Shown: positions 27,749 to 41,719, numbered from the stretch's first letter. The stretch: 64,000 bases of DNA from Desulfovibrio desulfuricans (GCA_015062205.1 SUVB01000058.1:124001-188000); one strand, 5' to 3'. Made by a program: numbers and translations. Notes: generated by a model from the sequence alone, not told the origin.

Positions 27749-28168
27749 ATGGAGCGGCTTTCCTTTGCCACGCGCAGCCGTTGCGAGATGCTGGACATTA
27801 CGGCGGAGCTGGCCGCCCTTGTGCGCCGCAAGGCTGCCGAGGGCCGCTGGAGAAGCGGCGCGCTGGCCCTGTTCTGCCCGCACACCACCTGCGGCCTCAC
27901 CGTCAACGAGGGCGCGGATCCGGACGTGCGCCGCGACATGCTGACCTTCTTCAAGCGCCTTGTGCCGGAGGAGGGCGACTACCGCCATGCCGAAGGCAAC
28001 AGCGACGCGCACATCAGGACGACGCTGCATGGGCCGTCGCTGCTGCTCATGGTGGAGGAAGGGGAGTTGCGCCTCGGCACATGGCAGGCAGTGTACCTCT
28101 GCGAGGGCGACGGGCCGCGCCGCCGTTCGCTCTGGGCGCAGTTCCTGCCCGGCTGTCGGGACGAGTGA
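27749..28168 (+). CDS. YjbQ/UPF0047 family protein (secondary thiamine-phosphate synthase)
   Basis: ALFCPHTTCGLTVNEGADPDVRRDML; GNSDAHIRTTLHGPSLLLMVEEGELRLGTWQAVYLCEGDGPRRR. Confidence 0.9.
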   Translation: MERLSFATRSRCEMLDITAELAALVRRKAAEGRWRSGALALFCPHTTCGLTVNEGADPDVRRDMLTFFKRLVPEEGDYRHAEGNSDAHIRTTLHGPSLLLMVEEGELRLGTWQAVYLCEGDGPRRRSLWAQFLPGCRDE

Positions 28169-28297
28169 CAGCTGCGGCGCAGTGACGCCCCCGCCGCCGC
28201 AGCGCGGGCATCGTCAGGGCAGAAAACATCACGGCAGTCCGCGTTTTTCGTCCGCGTGCCGCCGCCGCACGACCGGGCATGGCCGCCCGGAGCCGCC

Positions 28298-29560
28298 ATG
28301 ATCCTGCATATCGACATGGACGCCTTTTTTGCCTCTGTGGAGCAGCTGGACAACCCCGCCTTGCGGGGCCTGCCGCTCATTGTGGGCGGGGGCAAACGCG
28401 GCGTGGTCTCCACCTGTTCCTACGAGGCCCGCAGGTTCGGCGTGCACTCGGCCATGCCCATGACCGAGGCGCGCCGCCTCTGCCCGCAGGCCGTGGTGCT
28501 GCACGGGCGCTATCGGCGCTATGCGGAAGTCTCGCGGGCGGTCATGGCGGCCCTGGGGGAATTTTCGCCTCTGGTGGAACAGGCCAGCGTGGACGAGGCC
28601 TATGTGGACGCCGCGGGGCTCACGCGCCTGTTCGGCCCGCTGGAGCAGCTCATTGCGAACATGAAGGCGCGGGTGCGCGAGGTCACGGGCGGGCTGACCT
28701 GTTCCGTGGGAGCCGCGCCGGTGAAGTTTCTGGCCAAGATATGCTCCGACATCAACAAGCCCGACGGCGTGTTCATTTTGCTGCCCGGCGAGGTGGACGA
28801 TTTTTTGCGCGAGCTGCCGGTGAGCAGAATTCCCGGCGTGGGCCGGCGCATGACGGCGGATCTGCGCGGGCTGGGCGTGACCACCGTGGGACAGTTGCGC
28901 CGCTTCAGCCCGGAATTCATGGCGCGGCGTTACGGCAAGTGGGGCAGCGCGCTTTTCGAGCGCGCCCACGGGCGGGATGCGCGCCGCGTGCAGCCGGAAC
29001 ACGAGGCCAAGAGCGAGAGCGCGGAATGCACCTTTGAGGAAGATACGCGCGACCGCGAATTTTTGCAGCGCGCCCTGCTGGCGCATGCCGAACGCGTGGG
29101 GACGCGGCTCAGGCGGCAGGGCTTCAGGGGGCGCACGGTGACGCTCAAGGTCAAGTTCGCGGATTTCCGGCAGATCACGCGCTCCCGTACGCTGCCCGAG
29201 GGCGTCAATGCTACGGAGACCATTTTTGAGGTGGGGCGGGCCCTGCTGGCGGAGCTGCCCCTGCCACAGCCGGTGCGGCTCATCGGGCTGGGCGTATCCG
29301 GTTTTGACGCGCCCGCCGCGCAGCTCTTCCTGCCCGGCGCGGGCTGGGCCGCGCCGCCGGGCTTCGACCCGCAGACGGAGGCCCGGCGGGGCAGGCTGGA
29401 CGCGGCGCTGGACAGCCTGCGCGAAAAATTCGGCAAGACCGCCGTGCAGCGCGGCCGCCTGTTTGCCCCTGCAGGGAAAGCCCTGCCCCCCTCCCGCGAG
29501 GAAGCCCCTGCCGGGGAACCGGCAGGCGACGGCGGGAGGGGGCGGGGCCGGCGGCGGTGA
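28298..29560 (+). CDS. dinB: DNA polymerase IV (Y-family)
   Basis: [62 protein letters not shown]. Confidence 0.95.
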   Translation: MILHIDMDAFFASVEQLDNPALRGLPLIVGGGKRGVVSTCSYEARRFGVHSAMPMTEARRLCPQAVVLHGRYRRYAEVSRAVMAALGEFSPLVEQASVDEAYVDAAGLTRLFGPLEQLIANMKARVREVTGGLTCSVGAAPVKFLAKICSDINKPDGVFILLPGEVDDFLRELPVSRIPGVGRRMTADLRGLGVTTVGQLRRFSPEFMARRYGKWGSALFERAHGRDARRVQPEHEAKSESAECTFEEDTRDREFLQRALLAHAERVGTRLRRQGFRGRTVTLKVKFADFRQITRSRTLPEGVNATETIFEVGRALLAELPLPQPVRLIGLGVSGFDAPAAQLFLPGAGWAAPPGFDPQTEARRGRLDAALDSLREKFGKTAVQRGRLFAPAGKALPPSREEAPAGEPAGDGGRGRGRRR

Positions 29561-29586
29561 TGGTGACGACGGCCACGGGCGCGGCT

Positions 29587-29775
29587 GCGATGCGCCAGAT
29601 AGGTCATGGGCCCCACCAGCACGGTGATGATGATCAGGGGCCACATGCCTGCCCTCCCCGCCGTGATGGGCAGAAAGAGGATGCCCGCGCCCACGGCGGT
29701 GCCGAAGAGCTTCAGCATCCGGAGCGTGTCAAACTTGTTCCGGCGCTGCTGCTGCGTGCCTGTTACGGCACACAC
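29587..29775 (-). pseudogene. Truncated N-terminal remnant of an SdaC/YhaO-family serine/threonine transporter
   Basis: [56 protein letters not shown] then low-complexity sequence; AGGAGAG before GTG at 29775; permease-like frame is lost just past the dinB 3' end. Confidence 0.65.
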
Positions 29776-29930
29776 CTCTCTCCTGTGTGGGAAAGGACCT
29801 CGCAATCCCTCCACGGGTATCCGGCTCCGGCCGGTGCGCAATACGGCGTCCCCCTCGTCTTCCGGTCCGGCGGAGAGGGCCTGTCGCGCGTTGCGCCGTT
29901 GTCCCCGGGGAACCATGTGGGGGAAAGCAT

Positions 29931-29956
29931 CTGCAACGGCCGCGCGGCCGTTGCAG
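29931..29956. repeat. 26-nt perfect palindrome
   Basis: CTGCAACGGCCGCGCGGCCGTTGCAG equals its own reverse complement. Confidence 0.9.
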
Positions 29957-30152
29957 GCGCAGCGCGAACCGGCGGCATGCCGGCATCCGCACCGCCGCGC
30001 CCGTTTGGGCAGACGCGGGCGCGGCGACACAGGTTGTACAGAATTACGTATATGCGTCAGGTGACATGTTTTGCCCATGTCCGCAAGCGAAATCTTGTCT
30101 GCCCGCGCTTGCGGCCTTTGCGCGCATGCCGTACATGCAGGGAGGAGGCCTT

Positions 30153-31493
30153 ATGCAAACATACCGCGAACAGTGGGGACGGTTGCTGGCCCCCCACCGC
30201 AAGACCGGGGAGGGGCGGCGGCTGGACGGCATGGACAGCGCGCGCACGCCCTTCCTGACGGACTATGACCTCATCGTGTTTTCCAGTTCGTTCCGCAGGC
30301 TGGGCAGGAAAACGCAGGTGCATCCCCTGGCGCGCAATGACCACATCCACAACCGGCTGACCCATTCGCTGGAAGTCAGTTGCGTGGGCCGTTCCCTCGG
30401 TCTCTACGCGGGCGAGGAACTGCGGCGGCGCGGCGACCTGCCGGAACCCTTCACGCCCGAGCACATCGGCCAGATACTGCAGGCCGCGTGCCTTGCGCAC
30501 GACATCGGCAATCCGCCCTTCGGCCACGCCGGGGAGGAGGCCATCCGCGACTGGTTTGTCGAGGCCAGCAAGGGAGCGTATTTCCGGGAACTGCCGCCCG
30601 CGTCCATAGCGGATTTTGTGTGCTTTGACGGCAACGCCCAGGGCTTCCGTGTGCTCAACGCGCTGGAGAACAACAAGGACAGGGGCGGTCTCAGGCTGAG
30701 CTTCCCCGTTGTCGGCGCACTGGTCAAGTATCCCCGCTCGGCGTACGAGGCGCAGGGCATGGGGACGCGCAAGTTCAACTTCTACGCGGCGGAACGCGAG
30801 CTCTTCGCGGAGGTCTTCACCGTGCTCGGGCTGGAAGGGAGCACGGGCTTTTGCCGTCACCCGCTTTCCTACCTGCTGGAGGCCGCCGACGACATCTGCT
30901 ACCGCATCATTGACATGGAAGATGCCTGCGAACTGGGCATCATCACCTATGCGGACTTCACCTCGGCCATGTCCTGCCTGCTTTCGGACGCGGAGCGCGA
31001 CGAGCGCCGGCTGGAAGCCATGGATACGGACCGGCGGCGCGCGGGTATGCTGCGCACCGTGGCCATGGGCCGCATCATTGCCTCAGTCATCCGCACCTTC
31101 ATGGATGTCTACGCGGACATTATGGCGGGGACGCTCGCGGGGGGGCTGCTGGACCATGCCCAGGAAGATGTGGCGGCCTTCATGAAGGCCGCCAGGGGCG
31201 TCTTCAATAACAAGATTATGAATGACCCGCAAAAGACGGCTCTGGAAATCGGCGCGTACTCTTTGTACCGACGGCTGCTGGACGTGTTCATTCCCGCCTG
31301 CTTCCACCATGTGCACAGCGCCCCCATGAGCTATCAGGAAACGCGCGCCCTTACGCTGATGGGGGCCAACGCCCCCGGCAGGAATGAGGGCGTCTATGCC
31401 GCGTATCTGCGCGTGCTGGACTTCGTCGCCGGCATGACGGACGAGTACGCCACCTTCATCTCGCGGCAGTTCTCCGGGACGGAGGGGCGCTAG
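30153..31493 (+). CDS. dgt: dGTPase-family deoxynucleotide triphosphohydrolase (HD superfamily)
   Basis: RRLGRKTQVHPLARNDHIHNRLTHSLEVSCVGRSLG; ACLAHDIGNPPFGHAGEEAI. Confidence 0.92.
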   Translation: MQTYREQWGRLLAPHRKTGEGRRLDGMDSARTPFLTDYDLIVFSSSFRRLGRKTQVHPLARNDHIHNRLTHSLEVSCVGRSLGLYAGEELRRRGDLPEPFTPEHIGQILQAACLAHDIGNPPFGHAGEEAIRDWFVEASKGAYFRELPPASIADFVCFDGNAQGFRVLNALENNKDRGGLRLSFPVVGALVKYPRSAYEAQGMGTRKFNFYAAERELFAEVFTVLGLEGSTGFCRHPLSYLLEAADDICYRIIDMEDACELGIITYADFTSAMSCLLSDAERDERRLEAMDTDRRRAGMLRTVAMGRIIASVIRTFMDVYADIMAGTLAGGLLDHAQEDVAAFMKAARGVFNNKIMNDPQKTALEIGAYSLYRRLLDVFIPACFHHVHSAPMSYQETRALTLMGANAPGRNEGVYAAYLRVLDFVAGMTDEYATFISRQFSGTEGR

Positions 31494-31546
31494 AGCGGCG
31501 GGTCTCCGCAGCAGTCCGGCCGCAGGCCATGCCGACGCGGCAGAAA

Positions 31547-31598
31547 AAAGGAACCGTGCGGACTGCAATCCCCAGGGATGCGGCCGCACGGTTCCTTT
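31547..31598. terminator. Bidirectional intrinsic terminator between dgt and cysC
   Basis: AAAGGAACCGTGCGG / CCGCACGGTTCCTTT perfect 15-bp stem between convergent genes. Confidence 0.75.
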
Positions 31599-31624
31599 GC
31601 GTGCAAGCGGGCCTATTGTGCGCG

Positions 31625-32221
31625 TTACAGCGCGATGGCGGCGGCGCCCAGATACGGCCTCTGCGCCGCCGGGAGCATGTGATCCAGCCTGTGCCGCCAG
31701 GTCCGGCCCTCATTCAGCGCGTCCAGCGTCAGGTCGCGCAGCTGCTCGTAGCAGACGCCGAGTTCATACCTGTCGGTATCAATGATGCAATCCGCATGGC
31801 GCGGCTCGTCAAAGGCGTCCGAAACGCCCGTGAGGTTGTCCACGCGCCCCTGAGCCGCCCTGGCATACAAGCCCTTGGTATCGCGCTGCGCAAGGGTGTG
31901 CAGCGAGCAGCGCACCCAGACCTCCCGGTACTGCGGCAACACGGCGCGATTCTGCGCGCGCATGCTCTCATACGGGGTGATGGCCGCCACCACGCAGGCC
32001 TTGCCCTGCCCCTGCAGATCCAGCACATGGTCGCGCATGGCGTTGATGTTGCGGATGCGGTCCGCAGGCGTGAAGCCCGTGATGCCGAACTGCCGGCGGA
32101 AGCGGTCGCCGTCAATGAGCTCGGTTTCAATGCCCTGCCCTTCGAGATACAGGCGCAGAAGAGAGCCGAGGGTGGTCTTGCCGCTGCCGGAAAGTCCCAG
32201 TAACCAGATGATGGGCTTCAT
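31625..32221 (-). CDS. cysC: Adenylylsulfate (APS) kinase
   Basis: IIWLLGLSGSGKTTLGSLLRLYLEGQGIETELIDGDRFRRQF; VRCSLHTLAQRDTKGLYARAAQGRVDNLTGVSDAFDEP. Confidence 0.92.
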   Translation of the reverse strand: MKPIIWLLGLSGSGKTTLGSLLRLYLEGQGIETELIDGDRFRRQFGITGFTPADRIRNINAMRDHVLDLQGQGKACVVAAITPYESMRAQNRAVLPQYREVWVRCSLHTLAQRDTKGLYARAAQGRVDNLTGVSDAFDEPRHADCIIDTDRYELGVCYEQLRDLTLDALNEGRTWRHRLDHMLPAAQRPYLGAAAIAL

Positions 32222-32788
32222 GCGAACCTCGCTTGCGTTGAGCCTTGTTATTGTATCCGCGCAGCCTGCGCGTCCGGAACGGCCGCCGCCCGCGCGTGTA
32301 CTGGCTGGTGCTCGGGAATGCTCCCTCGCAGGTCGGCGTGTTGTTGTTCACGGGATGCCATTTCGACAGCAAAATTGAGGCCAAGATAAATTTTTACTGT
32401 ATTTTACATATGTTGCATAGAAGGCTTTGCGGGGGAAGGCATTTTTGACAGATGGGCGCGGCAACTCTGTCAGCGTGCTGACAACGCCGGTAGGCCGTCG
32501 GCGGTCTGGAGCAGGTCAGCCTGAAACGGTGCCCCGTTCGCCCCGGATGGCCTCCGGACCTGTGCGCGGGCCTGCTGTTCCGCGAATCCTGCGCTTGCGG
32601 GCTTTTCGCGAGAGCCAGGCCGGCACATGCCGGCGCTGTGGACATGGACTCCATGTCCTCTCCATGCCTCTCGCGCCATGTTCATCGAAATCAGCCCGGA
32701 AAAATGAGAGCGGCCGCCCCCTTTGCGGTGGGCGGCCCTGCGCTCTCCCCGGGGAGTGGCGGCGGGAGACAGGCGGACGCCAAAAATG

Positions 32789-32827
32789 GAGAAAGCCCGC
32801 TCGGCTCAAGGCCTTGCGGGCTTTCTC
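32789..32827 (-). terminator. Intrinsic terminator downstream of the tRNA-Val/tRNA-Asp operon
   Basis: GAGAAAGCCCGC / GCGGGCTTTCTC stem followed on minus strand by TCCATTTTTG. Confidence 0.8.
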
Positions 32828-32848
32828 AAACGTGGATGAATGCTTTGT

Positions 32849-32925
<77 letters not shown>

Positions 32926-32931
32926 GCGGGA

Positions 32932-33007
32932 TGGTGGGCAGTACAGGACTTGAACCTGTGACCCCCGCCGTGTGAAGGCGATGCTCTACCAGCTGAGCTA
33001 ACTGCCC
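32932..33007 (-). tRNA. tRNA-Val (anticodon CAC)
   Basis: GGGCAGTTAGCTCAGCTGGTAGAGCATCGCCTTCACACGGCGGGGGTCACAGGTTCAAGTCCTGTACTGCCCACCA; loop TTCACAC. Confidence 0.95.
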
Positions 33008-33210
33008 TCCCGGAGTTCGATTTCTATGCAAAAGCCGGGCATGAGTCAAGTGAAAAGTGCAGTAAAAAAAATTTAACAAAACCATGCTATCAATCAATTG
33101 ATTTTACAAGAAAAAAGTTTTTATCTCAAAAATGTCCGCAACGTGGGAGCTTGCGGAGCGGCAGGGGGAATGCTAGACCTCCCTATCTTTTTTGCGCTGA
33201 GGCCTTATCC

Positions 33211-34194
33211 ATGAAGTTTTTTCTGCATACTGCGGCGATTGCTCTGTGTATATTCGTGGTGTCCCCTGTGCCCGTCCGGGCCCGCGTGGTGGACGGCAAT
33301 GTTATCATGGATCAGCCGATGCACGAGAACTTGTGCGCCCTGACCTTTGACGACGGGCCTTCCGTCAATACGCCGCAACTGCTGGACACTCTTGCCGGTT
33401 ACGGCATCCCGGCCACGTTTTTTCTGCTGGGAAAAAACGCGGAGCGATATCCTGACATCGTGCGCCGCATCCTTGCCGAAGGGCACGAGGTGGGCAACCA
33501 TTCGTATTCGCACCCCAACTTGCGGGCCATCAGCCCTGCGCGCAAGGAGGATGAACTGCGCCGAACCGACGCCATCCTGCGCAGGCTAGGCGCGGCTCCC
33601 GTGTTTATACGCCCCCCCTACGGTTCCTACGATGCTTACGTGGAGCGGGTTGCGGAAAGTCTGGGGGCGTCGCTTGCGCTCTGGTCGCTGGACAGCCGCG
33701 ACTGGCAGCGCCTGCCCGTTAACTACGCCGCACTGCGCAGCACGCGCGGCACGGTCTACGCGCCGGGCACGCTGCGCGGCGTTTTTCTGTTCCACGACAC
33801 CCACAAGCGTACCGTGGAGGATTTGCCGCGCGTCATCCGTGACCTGCGGGCCGGCGGCTGCCAGCGTTTCGTCACCCTGAGCGATTACCTGGAAGGCCTT
33901 ATGGACCCGGAACCGGGGCTGCTCATGACCCGAACCGCGCCCGCGCGTCCCGCAGCGCCGGCGGAGCCTCCGCTTATGGCCCGGCACGCGGTGGAGGGCG
34001 TTGATGGCCTGGAGGAGCCGATGCACAGTTATCCCGCAGGGTCCACCCCCATCCCGCTGGGGCGCAGCAGCACGCCGTGGCAGGCAGGAGGCGGAACGGA
34101 CCAACACGCGCCGCTGCCGCAGACAGCCGATCCGGGTATGCCCGACCTGCCGGCAGCGCCTCTCGCTGCGCCTGCGGCCGGGTCGGCTTCCTGA
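33211..34194 (+). CDS. Polysaccharide deacetylase (NodB homology), secreted
   Basis: Signal peptide; ALTFDDGPSVNTPQLLDTLAGYGIPATFFLLGKNAERYP; EGHEVGNHSYSHPNL; FIRPPYGSYD. Confidence 0.93.
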   Translation: MKFFLHTAAIALCIFVVSPVPVRARVVDGNVIMDQPMHENLCALTFDDGPSVNTPQLLDTLAGYGIPATFFLLGKNAERYPDIVRRILAEGHEVGNHSYSHPNLRAISPARKEDELRRTDAILRRLGAAPVFIRPPYGSYDAYVERVAESLGASLALWSLDSRDWQRLPVNYAALRSTRGTVYAPGTLRGVFLFHDTHKRTVEDLPRVIRDLRAGGCQRFVTLSDYLEGLMDPEPGLLMTRTAPARPAAPAEPPLMARHAVEGVDGLEEPMHSYPAGSTPIPLGRSSTPWQAGGGTDQHAPLPQTADPGMPDLPAAPLAAPAAGSAS

Positions 34195-34403
34195 CGACCC
34201 GGGCTTCGCTTTCCCATGCCCAATCGGGCCGGATCCCCCGCCGACGCCGCAGCACGGCGGCATGATTTGCCGGTATGGGGATGGGGCACACCGTCCCCGT
34301 GTCTGGAGCATCCGGCGTCGTGAGCCGGTTTGGCGGGCGATGCCTGCCTGCAGGTCATGGCCGCTGCGCCACGTCCGGGCGCCTGCCGATGGGGAAGGCA
34401 ATC

Positions 34404-35621
34404 TCAGGAGAGGCGGCGCTTGAAGTCTTCGTAGCCGAATTCCCGCAGCAGGCGAAAGCGGATTTCGCCTTCCCGTTCCTCACAGATGCCGATGGAGGGC
34501 AGGCGCAGGCCGTTAAAGGTTGTGGTCTTGACCATGCTGTAGATGGCCATGTCCTCAAAGACCAGGCGCTGTCCCGCTTGCAGGGGCGCGGAGAAGGAAT
34601 ACTCGCCGGCCGTATCCCCCGCCAGGCAGGATTTGCCCGCCAGACGGCAGGTCCAGACATTTTTGCCGGGTTCGCCTGCCAAAACGGCAGCGCCGTCGGC
34701 CTCATAGCGCACGCGCGGGCGGTAGGGCATCTCCATGACGTCCGGCATGTGGCAGGGCACGCCGATGTCCAGAATGGCCACCGGCATGTCCGCCTGCACC
34801 ACGTCAAGCACTGTGGCCGTGAGCCAGCCGGCGTCCAGGGCAACGGCCTCGCCCGGCTCCAGATAGATTTGCGCGCCGTAGCGGTCACGCCAGGTCGTGA
34901 GGCAATGGCAGAGCAGGCCCAGGTCATAGCCCGGCCTGGTAATGTGGTGCCCGCCGCCCATGTTGATCCAGCGGCAGCGGGGGAGCCACGGGCCGAATTT
35001 TTCTTCCACGGCGGCCAGCGTGCGTTCCAGCGCGTCGGCCCCCTGTTCGCAGAGCGTGTGAAAATGCAGGCCGGAGATGCCCTCCAGCGCATCGGGGGCA
35101 AATTGCGCGCGGCGTATGCCCAGCCGCGAGCCGGGCGCGCAGGGGTTGTAAATGGCCGTCGCGCCTTCCGAGTGCTCGGGGTTGATGCGCAGCCCGCACT
35201 GTATCTGCCGGTCAGGGCAGCGGCTTCTGTTGTGCATGGTTATCGCCGGGGCGAACTGCCGCCACTGGGCGATGGAGTTGAACACAATGTGGTCCGCCAG
35301 CGTCAGCAGTTCCGCCATTTCCCGCCGGTTCCAGGCCGCGGCGAAGGCGTGCACCTCGCCGCCGAATTCCTCGCGGGCAAGACGGGCCTCATCCACGGAA
35401 CTGGCGCAGGCCCCCCACAGGGGGCCGCTGCCCTTTTCGCGCGAGAGCAGGGGAAAGGTGGCCCAGGCCGCATACCCCTTGAGGGCCAGCAGTATTTTTG
35501 CCCCCGTGCGTTCCTGTACGCTGTTCAGGATGGCGGCATTAACGAGGAGCTGCGCCTCGTCAAGCACAAAACAGGGCGAAGGAATCCGGGCGGGATCAAA
35601 CAGCAGGTGCCGGCAGTGCAT
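34404..35621 (-). CDS. nspC: Carboxynorspermidine decarboxylase
   Basis: PSPCFVLDEAQLLVNAAILNSVQERTGAKILLALKGYAAWATFPLLS; WINMGGGHHITRPGYD; LEPGEAVALDAGWLTATVLDVV. Confidence 0.88.
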   Translation of the reverse strand: MHCRHLLFDPARIPSPCFVLDEAQLLVNAAILNSVQERTGAKILLALKGYAAWATFPLLSREKGSGPLWGACASSVDEARLAREEFGGEVHAFAAAWNRREMAELLTLADHIVFNSIAQWRQFAPAITMHNRSRCPDRQIQCGLRINPEHSEGATAIYNPCAPGSRLGIRRAQFAPDALEGISGLHFHTLCEQGADALERTLAAVEEKFGPWLPRCRWINMGGGHHITRPGYDLGLLCHCLTTWRDRYGAQIYLEPGEAVALDAGWLTATVLDVVQADMPVAILDIGVPCHMPDVMEMPYRPRVRYEADGAAVLAGEPGKNVWTCRLAGKSCLAGDTAGEYSFSAPLQAGQRLVFEDMAIYSMVKTTTFNGLRLPSIGICEEREGEIRFRLLREFGYEDFKRRLS

Positions 35622-35719
35622 GCAGATTCCTGGTGTGGATTGCGTCGAGGGCAGAAACGCGAACGGCCGCAATGCACGGTACTCCCGCGCCATTGCGGCC
35701 GTTCCGGAAAAAAGGTCGT

Positions 35720-36121
35720 TCAGCGCATCTGGGCCAGCTGCAGGCGCATGACAGCGCGCTGCAGAGAAGCCTCTGCGCGCGTCACGTCCACCTTGTCGGA
35801 GTGCTCGGCAAGGCGTTTCTCCGCGCGTTCCTTGGCGGCCATGGCGCGGGCGGTGTCGATGTCGGCCGCCAGTTCGGCCGATTCCGCCAGGACGGTCAGC
35901 ACGTTGTTGTTCACGTCGGCAAAACCGCCGGAAATGAAGACTACTTCGTCCTTGCCGTCCGCGCGGTAGCGCAGCCCGCCGATTTTCAGAGCGGAAAGCA
36001 GGGAAACGTGCTGGGGCAGTACGCCGAATTCACCCTCCACGCCGGGGCAGACGGCCATCTCCACCGCAGTGCTGACCACGGTCTTGTCCGGCGTGACCAC
36101 TTCAAGTTGCAGCGTGCCCAT
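35720..36121 (-). CDS. atpC: F1Fo ATP synthase epsilon subunit
   Basis: LQLEVVTPDKTVVSTAVEMAVCPGVEGEFGVLPQHVSLLSALKIG. Confidence 0.96.
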   Translation of the reverse strand: MGTLQLEVVTPDKTVVSTAVEMAVCPGVEGEFGVLPQHVSLLSALKIGGLRYRADGKDEVVFISGGFADVNNNVLTVLAESAELAADIDTARAMAAKERAEKRLAEHSDKVDVTRAEASLQRAVMRLQLAQMR

Positions 36122-36219
36122 AGATTCTCCTTCGCTCCTGATGTGCGTTCGTTCCCGTTTCCGGACCGCGTCCGCGCAGGGACGCGGTCCGGTGCGAAAA
36201 CGCGCTGTTGGTCGGCGCT

Positions 36220-38533
<2,314 letters not shown>

Positions 38534-38560
38534 GCTTATCTCCCTTTACAGAGGGGGCCC

Positions 38561-40069
<1,509 letters not shown>

Positions 40070-40072
40070 GTG

Positions 40073-40624
40073 CTATTCACCCCTCTTGAATGTCTCCCGA
40101 AGGATTCCCAACTGCGCGCGCAGACTTGCGTCCAGCACCCGGTCACCCATTTTGAGCACCATACCTCCCAGGATGTCTTTGTCCACGGCAAAGGTCAGCT
40201 CAATATCGGCGCCGGCTTTCTTTTGCAGCGTTTCCTTGAGCTTGGACTTTTTGTCGGCGGAAAGTTTCACTGCGGTGACGCACTGGCCGCGGATGACGCC
40301 CTTGGCCTCGTCCAGCAGTTTGCCGTAACATGCGGCTATTTCGCCCAGAAAAGCGAGTCGCTCCTTGTCTGCCAGCAAAAAGCAGAAATTCCGGAGGGTC
40401 GCGTCTGCCTTGAGTTTGGTCAGCAGTTTGTCAAGGAGCGCCTTTTTTTCTTCCACGCCGATGACCGGGCTTTTCAGCGTAAGGTCAAGGGCGGGAGCAG
40501 CGGCAAGCATTTCGCCAATGGCCGCAAGGCATTCTCCGCGCGCGTTCAGGGCGGCATCCCCATCCTTCCTGCCCAACGCAAACATGGCGTTGGCATACCT
40601 GCGTGCAACCACGGTGTTCATCAA
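40073..40624 (-). CDS. atpH: F1Fo ATP synthase delta subunit
   Basis: VVARRYANAMFALGRKDG...C-term GGMVLKMGDRVLDASLRAQLGILRETFKRGE. Confidence 0.94.
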   Translation of the reverse strand: MMNTVVARRYANAMFALGRKDGDAALNARGECLAAIGEMLAAAPALDLTLKSPVIGVEEKKALLDKLLTKLKADATLRNFCFLLADKERLAFLGEIAACYGKLLDEAKGVIRGQCVTAVKLSADKKSKLKETLQKKAGADIELTFAVDKDILGGMVLKMGDRVLDASLRAQLGILRETFKRGE

Positions 40625-41202
40625 TGGAGCACCACCTTGTTAAGGGAGTTGGCAATAAGCTTGTCGTGTTCGTCCGCCGTGAGTCTGGAGCGCAGGGCGG
40701 CCTCGGCGGCGTCCACAATTTCGTCGGCAATGGCGGCGCGCACCTCGGCGATGATGGCGCGGCCCTCATTTTCCGCCGTCAGGCGGGCCTGCTCCACAAT
40801 CTGGGCGGCCTGCCGCTGCGCTTCTTCCACGATGCCGTGTTTCAGGGCTTCGGCCTGTTTGCGGCTTTCGGTCAGGATGGCTTCGCGCTCGGCGTCAAGG
40901 TTGGCGATGCGGCTCTCCACGGAGGCCAGCTGCTCCTTGGCCCTGGCGCGGCGCTCTTCCAGTTCGTCCAGCGTGTTCTTGATGGTTTCGCGGCGGCCCT
41001 TGAAAAAGCGTTTTGCCAGGCCGCCCACGAAATGCCAGAGGATGGCGGCAAAGAGGATCAAGTTGACCACGCGCCAACCGAAGTCGCCCCAGCGGGGCGC
41101 GTCATGCCCTTCGGAAGCCAGCGCCTCCACAGGCATGACCGCCAGCGCGGCACAGGCGAAAACGAGCGGCAGGATGAAACCCGCGTGTTTCCATTTGCTC
41201 AA
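40621..41202 (-). CDS. atpF: F1Fo ATP synthase b subunit (TTG start proposed)
   Basis: VVNLILFAAILWHFVGGLAKRFFKGRRETIKNTLDELEERRARAKEQL; GAGGGGGTG RBS before TTG at 41202; position in operon. Confidence 0.88.
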   Translation of the reverse strand: MSKWKHAGFILPLVFACAALAVMPVEALASEGHDAPRWGDFGWRVVNLILFAAILWHFVGGLAKRFFKGRRETIKNTLDELEERRARAKEQLASVESRIANLDAEREAILTESRKQAEALKHGIVEEAQRQAAQIVEQARLTAENEGRAIIAEVRAAIADEIVDAAEAALRSRLTADEHDKLIANSLNKVVLH

Positions 41203-41299
41203 AGCCCACCCCCTCTGTTCAGAGATAGCCGATACTGAAAGGAGCCAGTCTACCCCGGGGCGTGCGCCCCGCTGCGGCCTTGCGGCCGGAAAAATGCCG

Positions 41300-41719
41300 T
41301 CAGCCCTTGATGAGGCGATCAGCCACAGTGCCCGCGAGGGCGTTTGTCTGCTTGCGCAGGGCGGCAAGGGCCTCGGCCGCCTGGGCCTGAAGGGCCGCGC
41401 GCGTCTCCGCCAGGATGGCGCGGGCCTTCTGCTGCGCCTCGCCCACGAGCTGCTGCTGTTCCTTCACGCCGGCGGCGCGGCTTTCTTCGCGGTTGCCGCT
41501 CGCGTCCTGCCGGGCGCGGGCCAACTCGGCCTCGTAGTTGGCGAGGCGTTCGGCGGCCTGATTTTCAAAGGAACCGGCCTCGTCGGACATGCCGTCCATG
41601 ATGCCGTTGCGTTTCTTGATGATTTCACGGATGGGCCGGATTAGGAGGATGTTGAGGACAAAGAGGGCGATGAAGAAATTCGCCAGCTGAAACAGCAGGG
41701 TAATATTGAGATCCAGCAT
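41300..41719 (-). CDS. F1Fo ATP synthase second b-type (b') subunit
   Basis: MLDLNITLLFQLANFFIALFVLNILLIRPIREIIKKRNGIMDGM then coiled coil. Confidence 0.9.
   Translation of the reverse strand: MLDLNITLLFQLANFFIALFVLNILLIRPIREIIKKRNGIMDGMSDEAGSFENQAAERLANYEAELARARQDASGNREESRAAGVKEQQQLVGEAQQKARAILAETRAALQAQAAEALAALRKQTNALAGTVADRLIKG

Noticed and set aside
33092-33103. AATCAATTGATT palindrome upstream of the tRNA operon and deacetylase
   Set aside because: Only 12 nt in an AT-rich promoter stretch; too short to support a specific claim.
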